Part shown: positions 8,262-16,934 of the stretch, in pieces
Layout: each line of letters begins with the position of its first letter
Numbering within the stretch: the stretch's first letter is position 1
Assembly (NCBI RefSeq): GCF_000022085.1
Contig: NC_011894.1
Coordinates: 2,445,501-2,509,500 of the forward strand
DNA length: 64,000 bases
Reading direction: 5' to 3'
DNA from: Methylobacterium nodulans ORS 2060
GTDB lineage: Bacteria > Pseudomonadota > Alphaproteobacteria > Rhizobiales > Beijerinckiaceae
Notes under the pieces: model-generated
What the model saw: only the letters and a program-made list of their open reading frames with translations
Told to the model about the DNA's origin: nothing
The model's database searches: none
Translations under genes and position numbers: made by a program

Positions 8262-8490
8262 TTCCTGGAGGCGCTCATCCATCCGGTGAGCGTCCTCCGC
8301 GATCCGTGCGAGGTCGTCTGACATCCGTGGTTCACCGACGACGAGAAGCGCATCATCCTGCTGTCATGGGCTGTCATGGGCGCGCGATGAGCTCGCGGCG
8401 GAGCAGATCGCCTGCAGGGCAGTTCCCGAACTCAAACCACAGTCGCGGATCGACGCCGTGATCGAAGCGCTATCGGAGTTCGAGCTCCTG
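8262..8490 (+). pseudogene. Small conserved gene broken by a stop and a 10-bp tandem duplication
   Basis: In frame from 8262 the sequence reads FLEALIHPVSVLRDP, meets a TGA at about 8320, and continues WFTDDEKRIILLSWA. The ten bases CTGTCATGGG are then present twice in tandem (8361-8370 and 8371-8380), which shifts the frame. Removing one copy restores LLSWARDELAAEQIACRAV and RIDAVIEALSEFE. The restored text resembles a short cytosolic protein common in Methylobacterium and its relatives. The gene is not functional as it stands. Confidence 0.6.
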
Positions 8491-8499
8491 GCGGCCGGA

Positions 8500-8802
8500 T
8501 TAGGCGGGCTCGAGCGCGTCCTGCGGCGCACCTTCGGAAGCCTGGGCCTGGTGAGCGGGCGGTGTCCTGCCGGCAGACGTCGCGATCCGATCGCGCGAAA
8601 GCTGCCTCACGGACTTGAGAATGCTGCGGGCCGCCGATCGCGCGTTGCTGGACCGAAGTTCCGCCATCGGCATGCCGTCCCGCAGCGCGACGAAAGCCAG
8701 AGCCCGCAACTGATTGGCATCCGCGATCGCCCTTGCTCGCAAGGCCGCGATCTCCTCGGCGGTGCGCAGAACAGCCAGATGGTCTCCAGGAGGCGAGTGC
8801 AT
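8500..8802 (-). CDS. Hypothetical protein
   Basis: This 100-residue reading frame has a plausible amino-acid composition and a helical middle part (LRTAEEIAALRARAIADANQ, then LRALAFVALRDGMPMAELRS). The ribosome site before the ATG is weak. I do not recognise a family. It lies opposite the end of the decayed small gene at 8262-8490 and could be a chance frame. Confidence 0.4.
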   Translation of the reverse strand: MHSPPGDHLAVLRTAEEIAALRARAIADANQLRALAFVALRDGMPMAELRSSNARSAARSILKSVRQLSRDRIATSAGRTPPAHQAQASEGAPQDALEPA

Positions 8803-9250
8803 CGTTTGCGCCTTCGACCGCCGCCACATTCCTGCCCGAAATATGGCAGGATCGCACCGCGATGGACAGGGTGCAGCAAGTGCTGTGCTGGCCGCCGGCG
8901 TTGCAATTCTGGACTAACCAACTCGGCTTCCGGCTCGGTCGACCCAAATCGACACGGGTACGGCAGGGGTGGCGTCTCCATTGCGGACAGCGCCCGGTGC
9001 GCGAACCCGACGCCGATCCGGAGTTTGCGCGGCGATCTCCGCCATGCCGACGGTTGTGCGGCGACGGCCTTGATGGCCGCCGCGCCGGACCGGCATACGC
9101 GATCGATGTCGTAAGCGAAAATGGCGCGACAGGCTGGATGTAATTTGATATGGTTCGCTCTGCCGTGCTCGAGAGCTTAGCGATTGGGCTGCTGCTGTTT
9201 AAAGCTTGGCCGCTCGTCGCAGACAGGTCTTTCGTGTGGAGGGACGCGCG
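8803..9250. other. Intergenic stretch without a clear gene
   Basis: No frame here has both a credible start and family features. The last 130 bases are AT-richer and probably hold the promoter of the DUF2189 gene at 9251. Confidence 0.5.
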
Positions 9251-10042
9251 ATGGCGATGCTTGATGCTGCCTCCTCTCACCGTGTGATGGCGCGTCCAAG
9301 CGTGCGCCCCATCGGCGCCCGGGATCTGAAGGCTGCCCTGATAAAGGGCGTCGAGGATTTCATGGCGATGCCGACTCACGTGCTGTTCCTGGTCGCCATC
9401 TACCCGATCGCGGGAGTGATCATCGCGACGGTGACCTTCGAGAATGAACTCATCCCGGTCCTGTTCCCGCTGGCCTCCGGCTTCGCGCTGATCGGGCCGT
9501 TCGCGGCGATCGGCCTCTACGAGCTGAGCCGGCGGAGGGAGCAGGGTCTCGATGTCTCCTGGGCTCACGCCTACGAGCCGCTCACGAGCCGCTCCGCCGG
9601 GTCGATCGTGGCGGTCGGCTTCCTCCTGATGCTGATCTTCGTCGCCTGGCTCGTCGCCGCGATGGGGCTGTACTGGGCGCTCTACGGCAATGAGACCCAT
9701 GACTCGGTGTTCGCCTTCGCGCGGGAGGTTCTGACCACGCCCCGGGGCTGGATGCTGATCGTGTTCGGGAATCTCGTCGGAGCCGCCTTCTCGCTGGTCG
9801 CGCTGGCCCTCAGCGCCGTCTCGTTCCCGTTGATCATCGATCGGGGCACCGATGCCGGAACGGCCATCGAGACCTCGGTCGCCCTCCTGCGGGAGAACCC
9901 GCGCACGATGATCACCTGGGGCCTCATCGTCGCGGGCCTGCTGGTCATGGGCATGCTGCCGCTCTTCGTCGGGCTCGCCCTCGTCCTGCCCATTCTCGGC
10001 CACGCGACCTGGCACCTCTACCGTCGGGCCGTCGCACCCTGA
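9251..10042 (+). CDS. DUF2189 family integral membrane protein
   Basis: This 263-residue protein has about six membrane helices. The N-terminal region (PIGARDLKAALIKGVEDFMA, then FLVAIYPIAGVIIATVTF) and the segment FPLIIDRGTDAGTAIETSVA are typical of the DUF2189 family, whose function is unknown. The start at 9251 follows GGAGGG by seven bases. It stands 120 bases before the second oxidase operon. DUF2189 proteins often accompany respiratory oxidase genes, so a link to oxidase function is possible but unproven. Confidence 0.85.
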   Translation: MAMLDAASSHRVMARPSVRPIGARDLKAALIKGVEDFMAMPTHVLFLVAIYPIAGVIIATVTFENELIPVLFPLASGFALIGPFAAIGLYELSRRREQGLDVSWAHAYEPLTSRSAGSIVAVGFLLMLIFVAWLVAAMGLYWALYGNETHDSVFAFAREVLTTPRGWMLIVFGNLVGAAFSLVALALSAVSFPLIIDRGTDAGTAIETSVALLRENPRTMITWGLIVAGLLVMGMLPLFVGLALVLPILGHATWHLYRRAVAP

Positions 10043-10162
10043 TGTCGCGAGAGCCGTTCCCGATCGGGCTGGATCAGGCACGGCCCTCAGGTCTGTCCGG
10101 TTGCGTGTTCTGACGACGAAACCGACGCGTCCCGCTCTCCGGACTGGGCGCGGGAGGCGACA

Positions 10163-11005
10163 ATGGCCGTCATCCTCGTTCTGATCGCTCTCGGATCGAT
10201 CGCGTTCCATCTTCTCAGCCCATGGTGGTGGACTCCGATCGCCTCCAACTGGGGCTACATTGACACCACGTTGATCATCACCTTCTGGATCACGGGCGTG
10301 GTGTTCACCGCGATCGTGCTGTTCGTGGCCTATTGCCTCTACCGCTTCCGGCACCGCCCCGGGCAGCGGGCGGCCTACGAGCCGGAGAGCCGGCGGCTCG
10401 AAGGCTGGCTCACCGCCCTGACGGCGCTCGGCGTGGCCGCCATGCTGGCCCCGGGCCTGGCCGTCTGGGCGCAATTCGTCCGGGTCCCCGACAACGCCGC
10501 GGAGGTCGAGATCGTCGCCCAGCAATGGCGCTGGAGCTTCCGGCTGCCCGGCGCCGACGGGCGCCTCGGCGCCGCCGATATCCGCTTCGTCAGCGACGAC
10601 AACCCGCTCGGGCTCGACCCGGAGGATCCGGCCGGCCGGGACGACGTCATCATCGATGGCGGCGATCTGCACCTGCCGCTCGGCCGCCCCGTGAAGGCGC
10701 TGCTGCGCTCCTACGACGTGGTGCACAACTTCTACGTTCCGGAGTTCCGGGCCAAGATGGACATGATCCCCGGCATGGTGACCTATGTCTGGTTCACGCC
10801 GACCCGGACGGGCGCGTTCGACGCCCTCTGCAACGAGGTCTGCGGCGTCAACCACTACGCCATGCGCAGCCGCGTGGTCGTCGACGCGGAGCCCGCGTAC
10901 CGGTCCTGGCTCGATCAGCAGAAGACCTTCTCCCAGTTCGCCACCCGCTCACCGGGCGGAACACGCGACGCCGCCCTGCTTCGGCGGGTGGCGGAAGACC
11001 GCTGA
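10163..11005 (+). CDS. coxB: Cytochrome c oxidase subunit II (second oxidase)
   Basis: This 280-residue protein has two N-terminal membrane helices (about 38-60 and 84-105) and a periplasmic CuA cupredoxin domain. CuA ligands are His188 in DVVHNFYVP and Cys223, Cys227, His231 and Met234 in CNEVCGVNHYAM. Unlike the subunit II at 1261-2277 it has no fused haem c domain. The insert rich in Asp and Gly around 130-168 is unusual for plain aa3 subunits. It opens the second oxidase operon. Confidence 0.93.
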   Translation: MAVILVLIALGSIAFHLLSPWWWTPIASNWGYIDTTLIITFWITGVVFTAIVLFVAYCLYRFRHRPGQRAAYEPESRRLEGWLTALTALGVAAMLAPGLAVWAQFVRVPDNAAEVEIVAQQWRWSFRLPGADGRLGAADIRFVSDDNPLGLDPEDPAGRDDVIIDGGDLHLPLGRPVKALLRSYDVVHNFYVPEFRAKMDMIPGMVTYVWFTPTRTGAFDALCNEVCGVNHYAMRSRVVVDAEPAYRSWLDQQKTFSQFATRSPGGTRDAALLRRVAEDR

Positions 11006-11016
11006 GGATTGACACC

Positions 11017-12792
11017 ATGGCCGATGCCCAGCTCGGGACCGCGGGCCCATTTCCGAGGACGGAACTGGACGATGCCGACCTCTACCATCCGCATAGCTGG
11101 CTGACCCGCTACGTCTTCAGCCAGGACGCCAAGATCATCGCCATCCAGTACTCATGCACCGCCATGGCGATCGGCCTCGTGGCGCTGGTGCTGTCGTGGC
11201 TGATCCGGCTTCAGCTCGGCTTCCCCGGCCTCTTCTCGTTCATCGGGCCGACCGAGTACTACCAGTTCATCACCATGCACGGGATGATCATGGTGGTCTA
11301 CCTGCTGACGGCGCTGTTCCTCGGCGGTTTCGGCAACTACCTGATTCCGCTCATGCTCGGCGCGCGGGACATGGTGTTCCCGTACGTGAACATGCTGAGC
11401 TACTGGGTCTACCTGCTCGCCGTGCTGGTCCTGATCGCGAGCTTCTTCGCACCGGGTGGTCCGACAGGGGCGGGCTGGACCCTCTACCCGCCGCAGGCCA
11501 TCCTCTCGGGCACGCCCGGGCAGGAATGGGGCATCGTGCTGATGCTCGCCTCGCTCATCCTGTTCATCATCGGCTTCACCATGGGCGGCGTGAACTACGT
11601 CGTCACGGTGCTGCAGGCCCGCGCGCCCGGCATGACGCTGATGCGGATGCCGCTCACCATCTGGGGGATCTTCACCGCGACGGTCTTGGCGCTCCTCGCC
11701 TTCCCGGCCCTGTTCGTCGGGGCCGTGATGATGCTCCTCGACCGGCTCCTCGGGACGAGCTTCTTCATGCCCGCCATCGTGGAGGCGGGCCAGCGCCTGA
11801 CATACGGGGGCGGCAGCCCGATCCTGTTCCAGCACCTGTTCTGGTTCTTCGGCCATCCAGAGGTCTACATCGTCGCGCTGCCCGCCTTCGGCATCGTCTC
11901 CGACCTGATCAGCACTCATGCCCGCAAGAACATCTTCGGGTACAGGATGATGGTCTGGGCGATCATCGCGATCGGGGCGCTCAGCTTCGTGGTGTGGGCG
12001 CATCACATGTATGTCAGCGGCATGAATCCGTATTTCGGGTTCTTCTTCGCGACGACGACGCTCATCATCGCGATCCCGACCGCCATCAAGGTCTATAACT
12101 GGATCCTGACGCTCTGGCGCGGGGACATCCACCTGACCGTGCCGATGCTGTTTGCGATCGCATTCATCGTGACCTTCCTGAACGGCGGCCTCACCGGCCT
12201 GTTCCTCGGCAACGTCGTGGTCGACGTGCCGCTCTCCGATACGATGTTCGTGGTCGCCCACTTCCACATGGTGATGGGGGTCGCCCCGATCCTAGTGATC
12301 TTCGGCGGCATCTATCACTGGTATCCGAAGGTCACCGGGCGCATGCTCGACGAGCGGCTGGGCAGGCTGCACTTCTGGGTGACGTTCCTCGGCGCCTACG
12401 CGATCTTCTTCCCGATGCACTATCTCGGACTGCTCGGCGTGCCGCGGCGGTACTTCGAGATCACGGGGCTGGACTTCATTCCGGCGTCGGTGTCGCCGCT
12501 CAACGCCTTCATCAGCCTGATGGCCTTCGCGGTCGGGGCGGCGCAGATCGTCTTCCTGGTGAACCTCGTGCGCAGCCGGACCCACGGGGCAGAAGCCGGC
12601 GGCAATCCCTGGCGCGCCACCACCCTGGAATGGCAGACGCCCCAGACCCCTCCGGCCCATGGCAATTGGGGCGACAGGCTGCCCGTCGTGTACCGCTGGC
12701 CCTACGATTACAGCGTGCCCGGCGCCGATCAGGACTTCGTGCCGCAGAATCAGCCGGACCGCGGCCCGGTCCTGGCGGGGGCGGCGCGATGA
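11017..12792 (+). CDS. coxA: Cytochrome c oxidase subunit I (second oxidase)
   Basis: This 591-residue catalytic subunit has about twelve helices. Visible signatures are ITMHGMIMVVYLLTALFLGG (haem a ligand), FFGHPEVYIVALP (CuB histidine, Glu and Tyr), VWAHHMYVSGM (CuB histidines) and VVAHFHMVMG (haem ligands). It differs in N-terminus and loops from the subunit I at 2274-4190, so the two are separate oxidases and not a recent duplication. The ATG lies eleven bases after the coxB stop. Confidence 0.96.
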   Translation: MADAQLGTAGPFPRTELDDADLYHPHSWLTRYVFSQDAKIIAIQYSCTAMAIGLVALVLSWLIRLQLGFPGLFSFIGPTEYYQFITMHGMIMVVYLLTALFLGGFGNYLIPLMLGARDMVFPYVNMLSYWVYLLAVLVLIASFFAPGGPTGAGWTLYPPQAILSGTPGQEWGIVLMLASLILFIIGFTMGGVNYVVTVLQARAPGMTLMRMPLTIWGIFTATVLALLAFPALFVGAVMMLLDRLLGTSFFMPAIVEAGQRLTYGGGSPILFQHLFWFFGHPEVYIVALPAFGIVSDLISTHARKNIFGYRMMVWAIIAIGALSFVVWAHHMYVSGMNPYFGFFFATTTLIIAIPTAIKVYNWILTLWRGDIHLTVPMLFAIAFIVTFLNGGLTGLFLGNVVVDVPLSDTMFVVAHFHMVMGVAPILVIFGGIYHWYPKVTGRMLDERLGRLHFWVTFLGAYAIFFPMHYLGLLGVPRRYFEITGLDFIPASVSPLNAFISLMAFAVGAAQIVFLVNLVRSRTHGAEAGGNPWRATTLEWQTPQTPPAHGNWGDRLPVVYRWPYDYSVPGADQDFVPQNQPDRGPVLAGAAR

Positions 12793-13490
12793 GCATCGTG
12801 CTCCTGTATCTGGCAGCGCTCGGTATCGTGTCGGCGCGGTGGCTCGCCCGGCAGCGCCTCACCGCCAAGCCCTGGCTGGGGGCGGGACCGGCCCTGGCGT
12901 TCGCGCCAGGCGGCCCGACGACCGAGCCGGCCAAGGTCGGGCTCGGATTCTTCCTCGCAGCGGTCGGGCTGCTGTTCGCGCTGCTGATCGGCGCCTACGG
13001 GATGCGGGTGCCGCCCGGCGCGCCGCGCATCCAGTTCGACCCCTGGTTCGTCTGGCTCACCACGGGCCTGCTCGGTCTCGCGAGCCTTGCCCTGCACGTG
13101 TCCGGATCGGCGGCCCGGCGCGGCGAGCGGAACGAGGTGCGAGCGGGTCTTCTGGTCGCCGGCGTGGCGACCCTCGGCTTCCTCTCAGGGCAGGGCCTCG
13201 CGTGGCGGCTGCTGTGGGAGGCCGGGGCCGGTCGCACGCCCGACGCCGCCGGCTCCTTCTTCTATCTGATCACGGTGCTGCACGGCCTGCATCTCGCGGG
13301 CGGCCTCGTCGCGCTCGCCTGCGTCACCGTTCGGGCCATGCGGGAGACGCTTCCGACGCGCGTCGCCCCGAGCATCGGGCTCTGCGCTCTCTACTGGGAC
13401 GCCCTATTGGCGATCTGGCTCGTCCTGTTCGGCCTCCTGTTCCGGACGCCGTGGTCGGGCCTGATCGACGTCCTGTGCAGGCCCGCCTGA
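12789..13490 (+). CDS. Oxidase subunit III-like membrane protein
   Basis: This 233-residue protein has about six hydrophobic helices and a late segment FFYLITVLHGLHLAGGLVAL that matches subunit III of haem-copper oxidases. It starts on an ATGA overlap with coxA. The operon carries a second, more canonical subunit III-like gene directly downstream, so this one may be a diverged partner. Confidence 0.8.
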   Translation: MSIVLLYLAALGIVSARWLARQRLTAKPWLGAGPALAFAPGGPTTEPAKVGLGFFLAAVGLLFALLIGAYGMRVPPGAPRIQFDPWFVWLTTGLLGLASLALHVSGSAARRGERNEVRAGLLVAGVATLGFLSGQGLAWRLLWEAGAGRTPDAAGSFFYLITVLHGLHLAGGLVALACVTVRAMRETLPTRVAPSIGLCALYWDALLAIWLVLFGLLFRTPWSGLIDVLCRPA

Positions 13491-13507
13491 CCACCGCGAG
13501 ACCAATC

Positions 13508-14233
13508 ATGACCGATACAGCCTTGCGTTCGCTGCCGCCCTCCGCCGAAGCACCGAAGAGCCAGTGGCGGCGGCTCACGGACGACTGGGCGGGAGATCGG
13601 CAGGCCTTCGCCGGAGCCTCGTGGCGCAAGGCGATGATCTGGATCTTCCTGCTCAGCGACACCTTCGTGTTCGGCTGTTTCCTCATCGGCTACATGACGG
13701 TGCGCATGTCGACGACGGAGCCCTGGCCGAATTCGAGCCAGGTCTTCGCCCTGGAGATCGGCGGCGCGTCGCTGCCCCTGATCCTGATCGCCATCATGAC
13801 CTTCGTGCTGATCTCGAGCAGCGGCACGATGGCGATGGCGGTCGCCTTCGGCTATCGCCGCGCGCGGCGCAAGACGGCGCTCCTGATGATCGTCACCGCG
13901 CTCCTCGGCGCCACCTTCGTGGGCATGCAGGCCTTCGAATGGACGAAGCTGATCCACGAGGGCGTGCGTCCCTGGACGAATCCCTGGGGAGCCGCCCAGT
14001 TCGGCTCCGCCTTCTTCATGATCACGGGCTTCCACGGCACCCATGTGACCATCGGCGTGATCATTCTGCTGATCGTGGCCCGCAAGGTCTGGCGCGGGGA
14101 CTTCGACACGGGCCGGCGGGGCTTTTTCACGAGCCAGCGCGGTCGCTACGAGAATGTCGAGATCGCCGGCCTCTACTGGCACTTCGTCGATCTCGTCTGG
14201 GTCTTCATCTTCGCTCTCTTCTATCTCTGGTAG
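13508..14233 (+). CDS. coxC: Cytochrome c oxidase subunit III (second oxidase)
   Basis: This 241-residue membrane protein has a soluble N-terminus and about five helices. KAMIWIFLLSDTFVFGCFLI, MQAFEWTKLIHEGV, FFMITGFHGTHVTIGVIIL and GLYWHFVDLVWVFIFALFYL are strong subunit III motifs. It sits between the subunit III-like gene and a subunit IV-like gene. The pair of subunit III-type proteins in one operon resembles the arrangement in some cytochrome ba3/bb3-like and nitrite-oxidiser type sets. Confidence 0.92.
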   Translation: MTDTALRSLPPSAEAPKSQWRRLTDDWAGDRQAFAGASWRKAMIWIFLLSDTFVFGCFLIGYMTVRMSTTEPWPNSSQVFALEIGGASLPLILIAIMTFVLISSSGTMAMAVAFGYRRARRKTALLMIVTALLGATFVGMQAFEWTKLIHEGVRPWTNPWGAAQFGSAFFMITGFHGTHVTIGVIILLIVARKVWRGDFDTGRRGFFTSQRGRYENVEIAGLYWHFVDLVWVFIFALFYLW

Positions 14234-14242
14234 GAGGATGCC

Positions 14243-14575
14243 ATGCAGGGTGCCGCAGGGCAGGGAACAGGACAGGGCCACTCGATCCGGCTCTATCTGG
14301 TCGTGTGGGGCTGGCTGTTCGTGCTCAGCGCCTGCTCCTACCTGGTCGACTACTTCCACCTGCAGGGTCTCCTGCGCTGGTCGCTGATCCTCCTGTTCAT
14401 GGTCGTCAAGGCGGGACTGATCACGGCGGTCTTCATGCATCTGGCCTGGGAGCGGCTCGCCCTGATCTACGTGATCCTGGTGCCGCCGACCGCTCTCTTG
14501 ATCTTCGTGGTGATCATGGCCTCCGAGGCAAGCTACACGCTGTTCACCCGGATCGCCTATTTCGGCGCGAGCTGA
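14243..14575 (+). CDS. coxD: Cytochrome c oxidase subunit IV family protein
   Basis: This 110-residue protein has three hydrophobic helices. LILLFMVVKAGLITAVFMHL carries the pattern of the prokaryotic subunit IV family. A GGAGG precedes the ATG at a good distance. It is the last gene of the second oxidase operon; the hairpin at 14659-14681 follows. Confidence 0.85.
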   Translation: MQGAAGQGTGQGHSIRLYLVVWGWLFVLSACSYLVDYFHLQGLLRWSLILLFMVVKAGLITAVFMHLAWERLALIYVILVPPTALLIFVVIMASEASYTLFTRIAYFGAS

Positions 14576-14651
14576 TCCGAGCCGCCCCGGATCTCCCGGA
14601 ACCCGTCGGGTTCGAGTCGGGCGACCCGGGTCGGCAGGACGTCAAGGCTTG

Positions 14652-14692
14652 AGAGCCGCCGACCTGATGCAATCAGGTCGGGAACAGCTCTA
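14652..14692. repeat. Palindromic repeat, unit A-like, possible bidirectional terminator
   Basis: CCGACCTGAT 14659-14668 and ATCAGGTCGG 14672-14681 form a perfect ten-base stem with a three-base loop, framed by AGAGC-like and GCTCTAG ends as in the palindromic repeats further on. It lies between converging genes. Confidence 0.55.
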
Positions 14693-14695
14693 GCA

Positions 14696-14926
14696 TCAGG
14701 AAGGCGCGGCTGCGGCCAGGAAGCAGGCGATACCGGCAGCGACCATCACCAGCCCGGGCCAAGTGGCCCGTGGGCTCAGTCCGGCCGCGCTGTCGGTTCT
14801 GATCCTTGCCCGGAATCGCGCGCCCCAGTTCCCCTTGAAGGCGGTGAACAGGACGCCGCCGAACACGAGCAGCACGCCGGCCCAGACGAGCAGCATTCTC
14901 GTCTCAGAGGCAGCCTGCACGATCAT
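14696..14926 (-). CDS. Small two-helix membrane protein
   Basis: This 76-residue protein has two clear hydrophobic segments (about 9-29 and 55-74) with a basic loop between them. No family is recognised. It faces the second oxidase operon and is followed upstream by the dodecin gene on the same strand. Confidence 0.55.
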   Translation of the reverse strand: MIVQAASETRMLLVWAGVLLVFGGVLFTAFKGNWGARFRARIRTDSAAGLSPRATWPGLVMVAAGIACFLAAAAPS

Positions 14927-14947
14927 GGCACACCCGGAGCGGTCGCC

Positions 14948-15163
14948 TCAGGCCGCGCCTGTGCCCTCGAGCAGGAACGAGAGCTTCACATTGACCCGGT
15001 ACTGGGTCACCTTGTCGTTCTCGACGACAGCCTCGAATTCCTTGACCCAGACCGACTGAATGTTGCGCAGCGTGTTGGACGCGGTCTCGACCGCTTGCTT
15101 GATCGCGTCCTCGTAGCTTTGCGGAGATTGTGCCGACAGCTCGATGAACTTGACCACCGACAT
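14948..15163 (-). CDS. Dodecin family flavin-binding protein
   Basis: This 71-residue protein matches dodecin along its full length, from MSVVKFIELSAQSPQSYEDA to the end, including the conserved IQSVWVKEFEAVVEN strand. Dodecins form hollow twelve-subunit spheres that store flavins or related cofactors. The ATG at 15163 was chosen over one 27 bases upstream because AGGAGG stands in front of it and the family begins here. Confidence 0.92.
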   Translation of the reverse strand: MSVVKFIELSAQSPQSYEDAIKQAVETASNTLRNIQSVWVKEFEAVVENDKVTQYRVNVKLSFLLEGTGAA

Positions 15164-15471
15164 GATGGCCTCCTTGAGCGGGTTGGGCATCAGATCCTAT
15201 GCCGAGACGATCCGGGAGGCAATTCGCCGTGCCGCTGCAGGCGGGGCGGCTGCCATGTCGGTCAGGTCCAATCCCGACACTCCCCGGCCCGCGGTTATCG
15301 GACTGAGCCTGGCCGAGTTCCGGAGGTTCCAGGCTGCGGCGGCCGCGTGGTGGCGCTCGCCGCGGAGCCCCTTCGGGCCCCGCCGCAATGGATCCCGCGT
15401 CAGGAGGCGCTCGCGACCGCAGGAACGCCAGGGCAGGGAAGCGAGATGCGGGTTTGCCGGCCGCCGCGGTC

Positions 15472-16002
15472 CTACTTCGACGACGCGGGCGTCTTCCGCG
15501 AACGGGCCGGAGCTTTCTTCGCCTCGGCCGGCGCACTCATCGCGGCCCCGCTCTCCGGGCGATTCTGAACGGCGCGCTCGCGCCGCAACTGGCCGAGACC
15601 GAGTTTCTTGGCGAGTTCGGAGCGCTGGGCCGCGTAGCTCGGGGCCACCATCGGGTAGTCGGTCGGCAAGCCGAATTTCATGCGGTATTCGGCAGGGGTG
15701 AGCCCATTCTTGGTCAGATGCCGTTTCATCGACTTGTAGAGCTTGCCATCGATGAAGCTGACGATGTGATCCGGCGTGATCGACTTCCGGATCTGAGCCG
15801 GGGTCAGCTTGGGCGTCTCCTCGACGGCAGGCTCCGACGGCTTGCCAAGCCCGCCGAGCGTCTGGCTTACCGCCGCGATCAGATCCGGTAGATCGGCCGG
15901 ACGCACGACGTGATTCGACACGTAGGCGGAGACGATGGCGGCGACCAGATCGATCGTGTTCATCTCCGATTGCAATGTGACAGTGCCTGCTTCGTCGCTC
16001 AT
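15472..16002 (-). CDS. MucR/Ros family transcriptional regulator lacking the usual zinc cysteine
   Basis: This 176-residue protein has the MucR layout: an N-terminal helix (VAAIVSAYVSNHVVRPADLP), a linker ending KLTPAQIRKSITPDHIVS, and the DNA-binding core GKLYKSMKRHLTKNGLTPAEYR with the end GLPTDYPMVAPSYAAQRSE. The family normally has IxC in front of the DGK turn; here the residue is serine (HIVSFIDGK). Some Mesorhizobium homologues also lack zinc and still bind AT-rich DNA. The C-terminal 45 residues are basic and disordered. ATG 16002 fits the family start; an upstream open frame lacks similarity. Confidence 0.9.
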   Translation of the reverse strand: MSDEAGTVTLQSEMNTIDLVAAIVSAYVSNHVVRPADLPDLIAAVSQTLGGLGKPSEPAVEETPKLTPAQIRKSITPDHIVSFIDGKLYKSMKRHLTKNGLTPAEYRMKFGLPTDYPMVAPSYAAQRSELAKKLGLGQLRRERAVQNRPESGAAMSAPAEAKKAPARSRKTPASSK

Positions 16003-16284
16003 GGATAGAATCTCCCTAACGAGGCAGGGTTTTGGAGGAATTGCGGCCGCAGTCAATGCGATCTCGCAACAACTCACAGACGATTTTACGATGGAACTCC
16101 CTGCGTAATTTGGCGATCGCGATTTGCGGGAGAATACGTAGATGACTTGAGCATCACATCGCTGAGCTGCGGCCGCCCGATCCTGCACAACCGCCAAGGT
16201 GAAAGGCGCGGTCATCTTCACGATGCGCGGCCGGCGCGGGCCCGGCGGCCGGGATCCCGCCGAAGACTGGGGCCAGCATGCGGA

Positions 16285-16809
16285 TCACAATTCCCTGATG
16301 ATCCTGGCCGGCGATCCCCCGACAAGCACATGGGCCGGGACATCTTTCGTCACCACGGCGCCGCCAGCCACGATTGCATTCTCGCCGATCGTGATGCCCG
16401 GCAGGATCAGCGCATTGGCTCCAATCCATACGTCATTATGGATGGTGATTGGCTTCTGGATGCGCTTTCTGTGAATGCCGTCCCTTTCATAGATTTCATG
16501 CGTATTCGTTTCCAGGCTTACATTCGATGCAATCTGGCATCTTTCTCCAATCGACACACGGCTATTGTAGGTGGATATACGAAAATCGCGGGCGATGTAA
16601 GTTTCCCTCCCGATCGAAATCGACCCCAACGTATCATAGGTCATGCTATAATCGGTCTGCATCGGGCCAACGATTTGTACATCATGAGAAATTTTCATGC
16701 CGGATAGGCGGTAAAAAATCACCTTCAGCGGTGCAAATGCCTGAAATCCGGGTATCAAATTGCCGATGAACAGAAATGTATACTTTATCATCATAAATAT
16801 TGCCGTCAT
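16285..16809 (-). CDS. Acyltransferase of the left-handed beta-helix (hexapeptide repeat) family
   Basis: This 174-residue protein has an N-terminal hydrophobic stretch and then imperfect hexapeptide repeats. [40 protein letters not shown] and [13 protein letters not shown] define the maltose/chloramphenicol acetyltransferase-like group. A likely role is O-acetylation of a sugar in a cell-surface polysaccharide. The gene is visibly AT-richer than its neighbours, suggesting transfer. It stands alone with no glycosyltransferase beside it. Confidence 0.82.
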   Translation of the reverse strand: MTAIFMMIKYTFLFIGNLIPGFQAFAPLKVIFYRLSGMKISHDVQIVGPMQTDYSMTYDTLGSISIGRETYIARDFRISTYNSRVSIGERCQIASNVSLETNTHEIYERDGIHRKRIQKPITIHNDVWIGANALILPGITIGENAIVAGGAVVTKDVPAHVLVGGSPARIIREL

Positions 16810-16882
16810 TTTCTTCCCCCTGGATTCTCATGGTCAAAGACAAATCGTACAATACCGATCGTGCGGCTTGGATAAGAAATGT

Positions 16883-16934
16883 TAGAGCGCTCCCTTGCGC
16901 CGAACCGGCGTCCACTTCGGCGGAGAGCGCTCTA
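16883..16934. repeat. Palindromic repeat, unit B
   Basis: TAGAGCGCTC (16883-16892) and GAGCGCTCTA (16925-16934) are perfect ten-base inverted ends, with an inner pair GCCGAA (16899-16904) and TTCGGC (16916-16921). Related copies lie near 29341, 32920, 33018, 33362, 42022, 46085 and 49021. The right end contains the stop codon of the LysR gene. Confidence 0.85.

Noticed and set aside
8432..10855. An 807-codon open frame on the reverse strand
   Set aside because: It lies opposite the DUF2189 gene and coxB, has an Arg/Pro/Asp/His-rich low-complexity translation and no family features. It is a shadow of high-GC codon use.
15191..15471. Short frames on both strands between dodecin and mucR
   Set aside because: The forward and reverse frames are about equally plausible by composition and neither has a ribosome site or family match.
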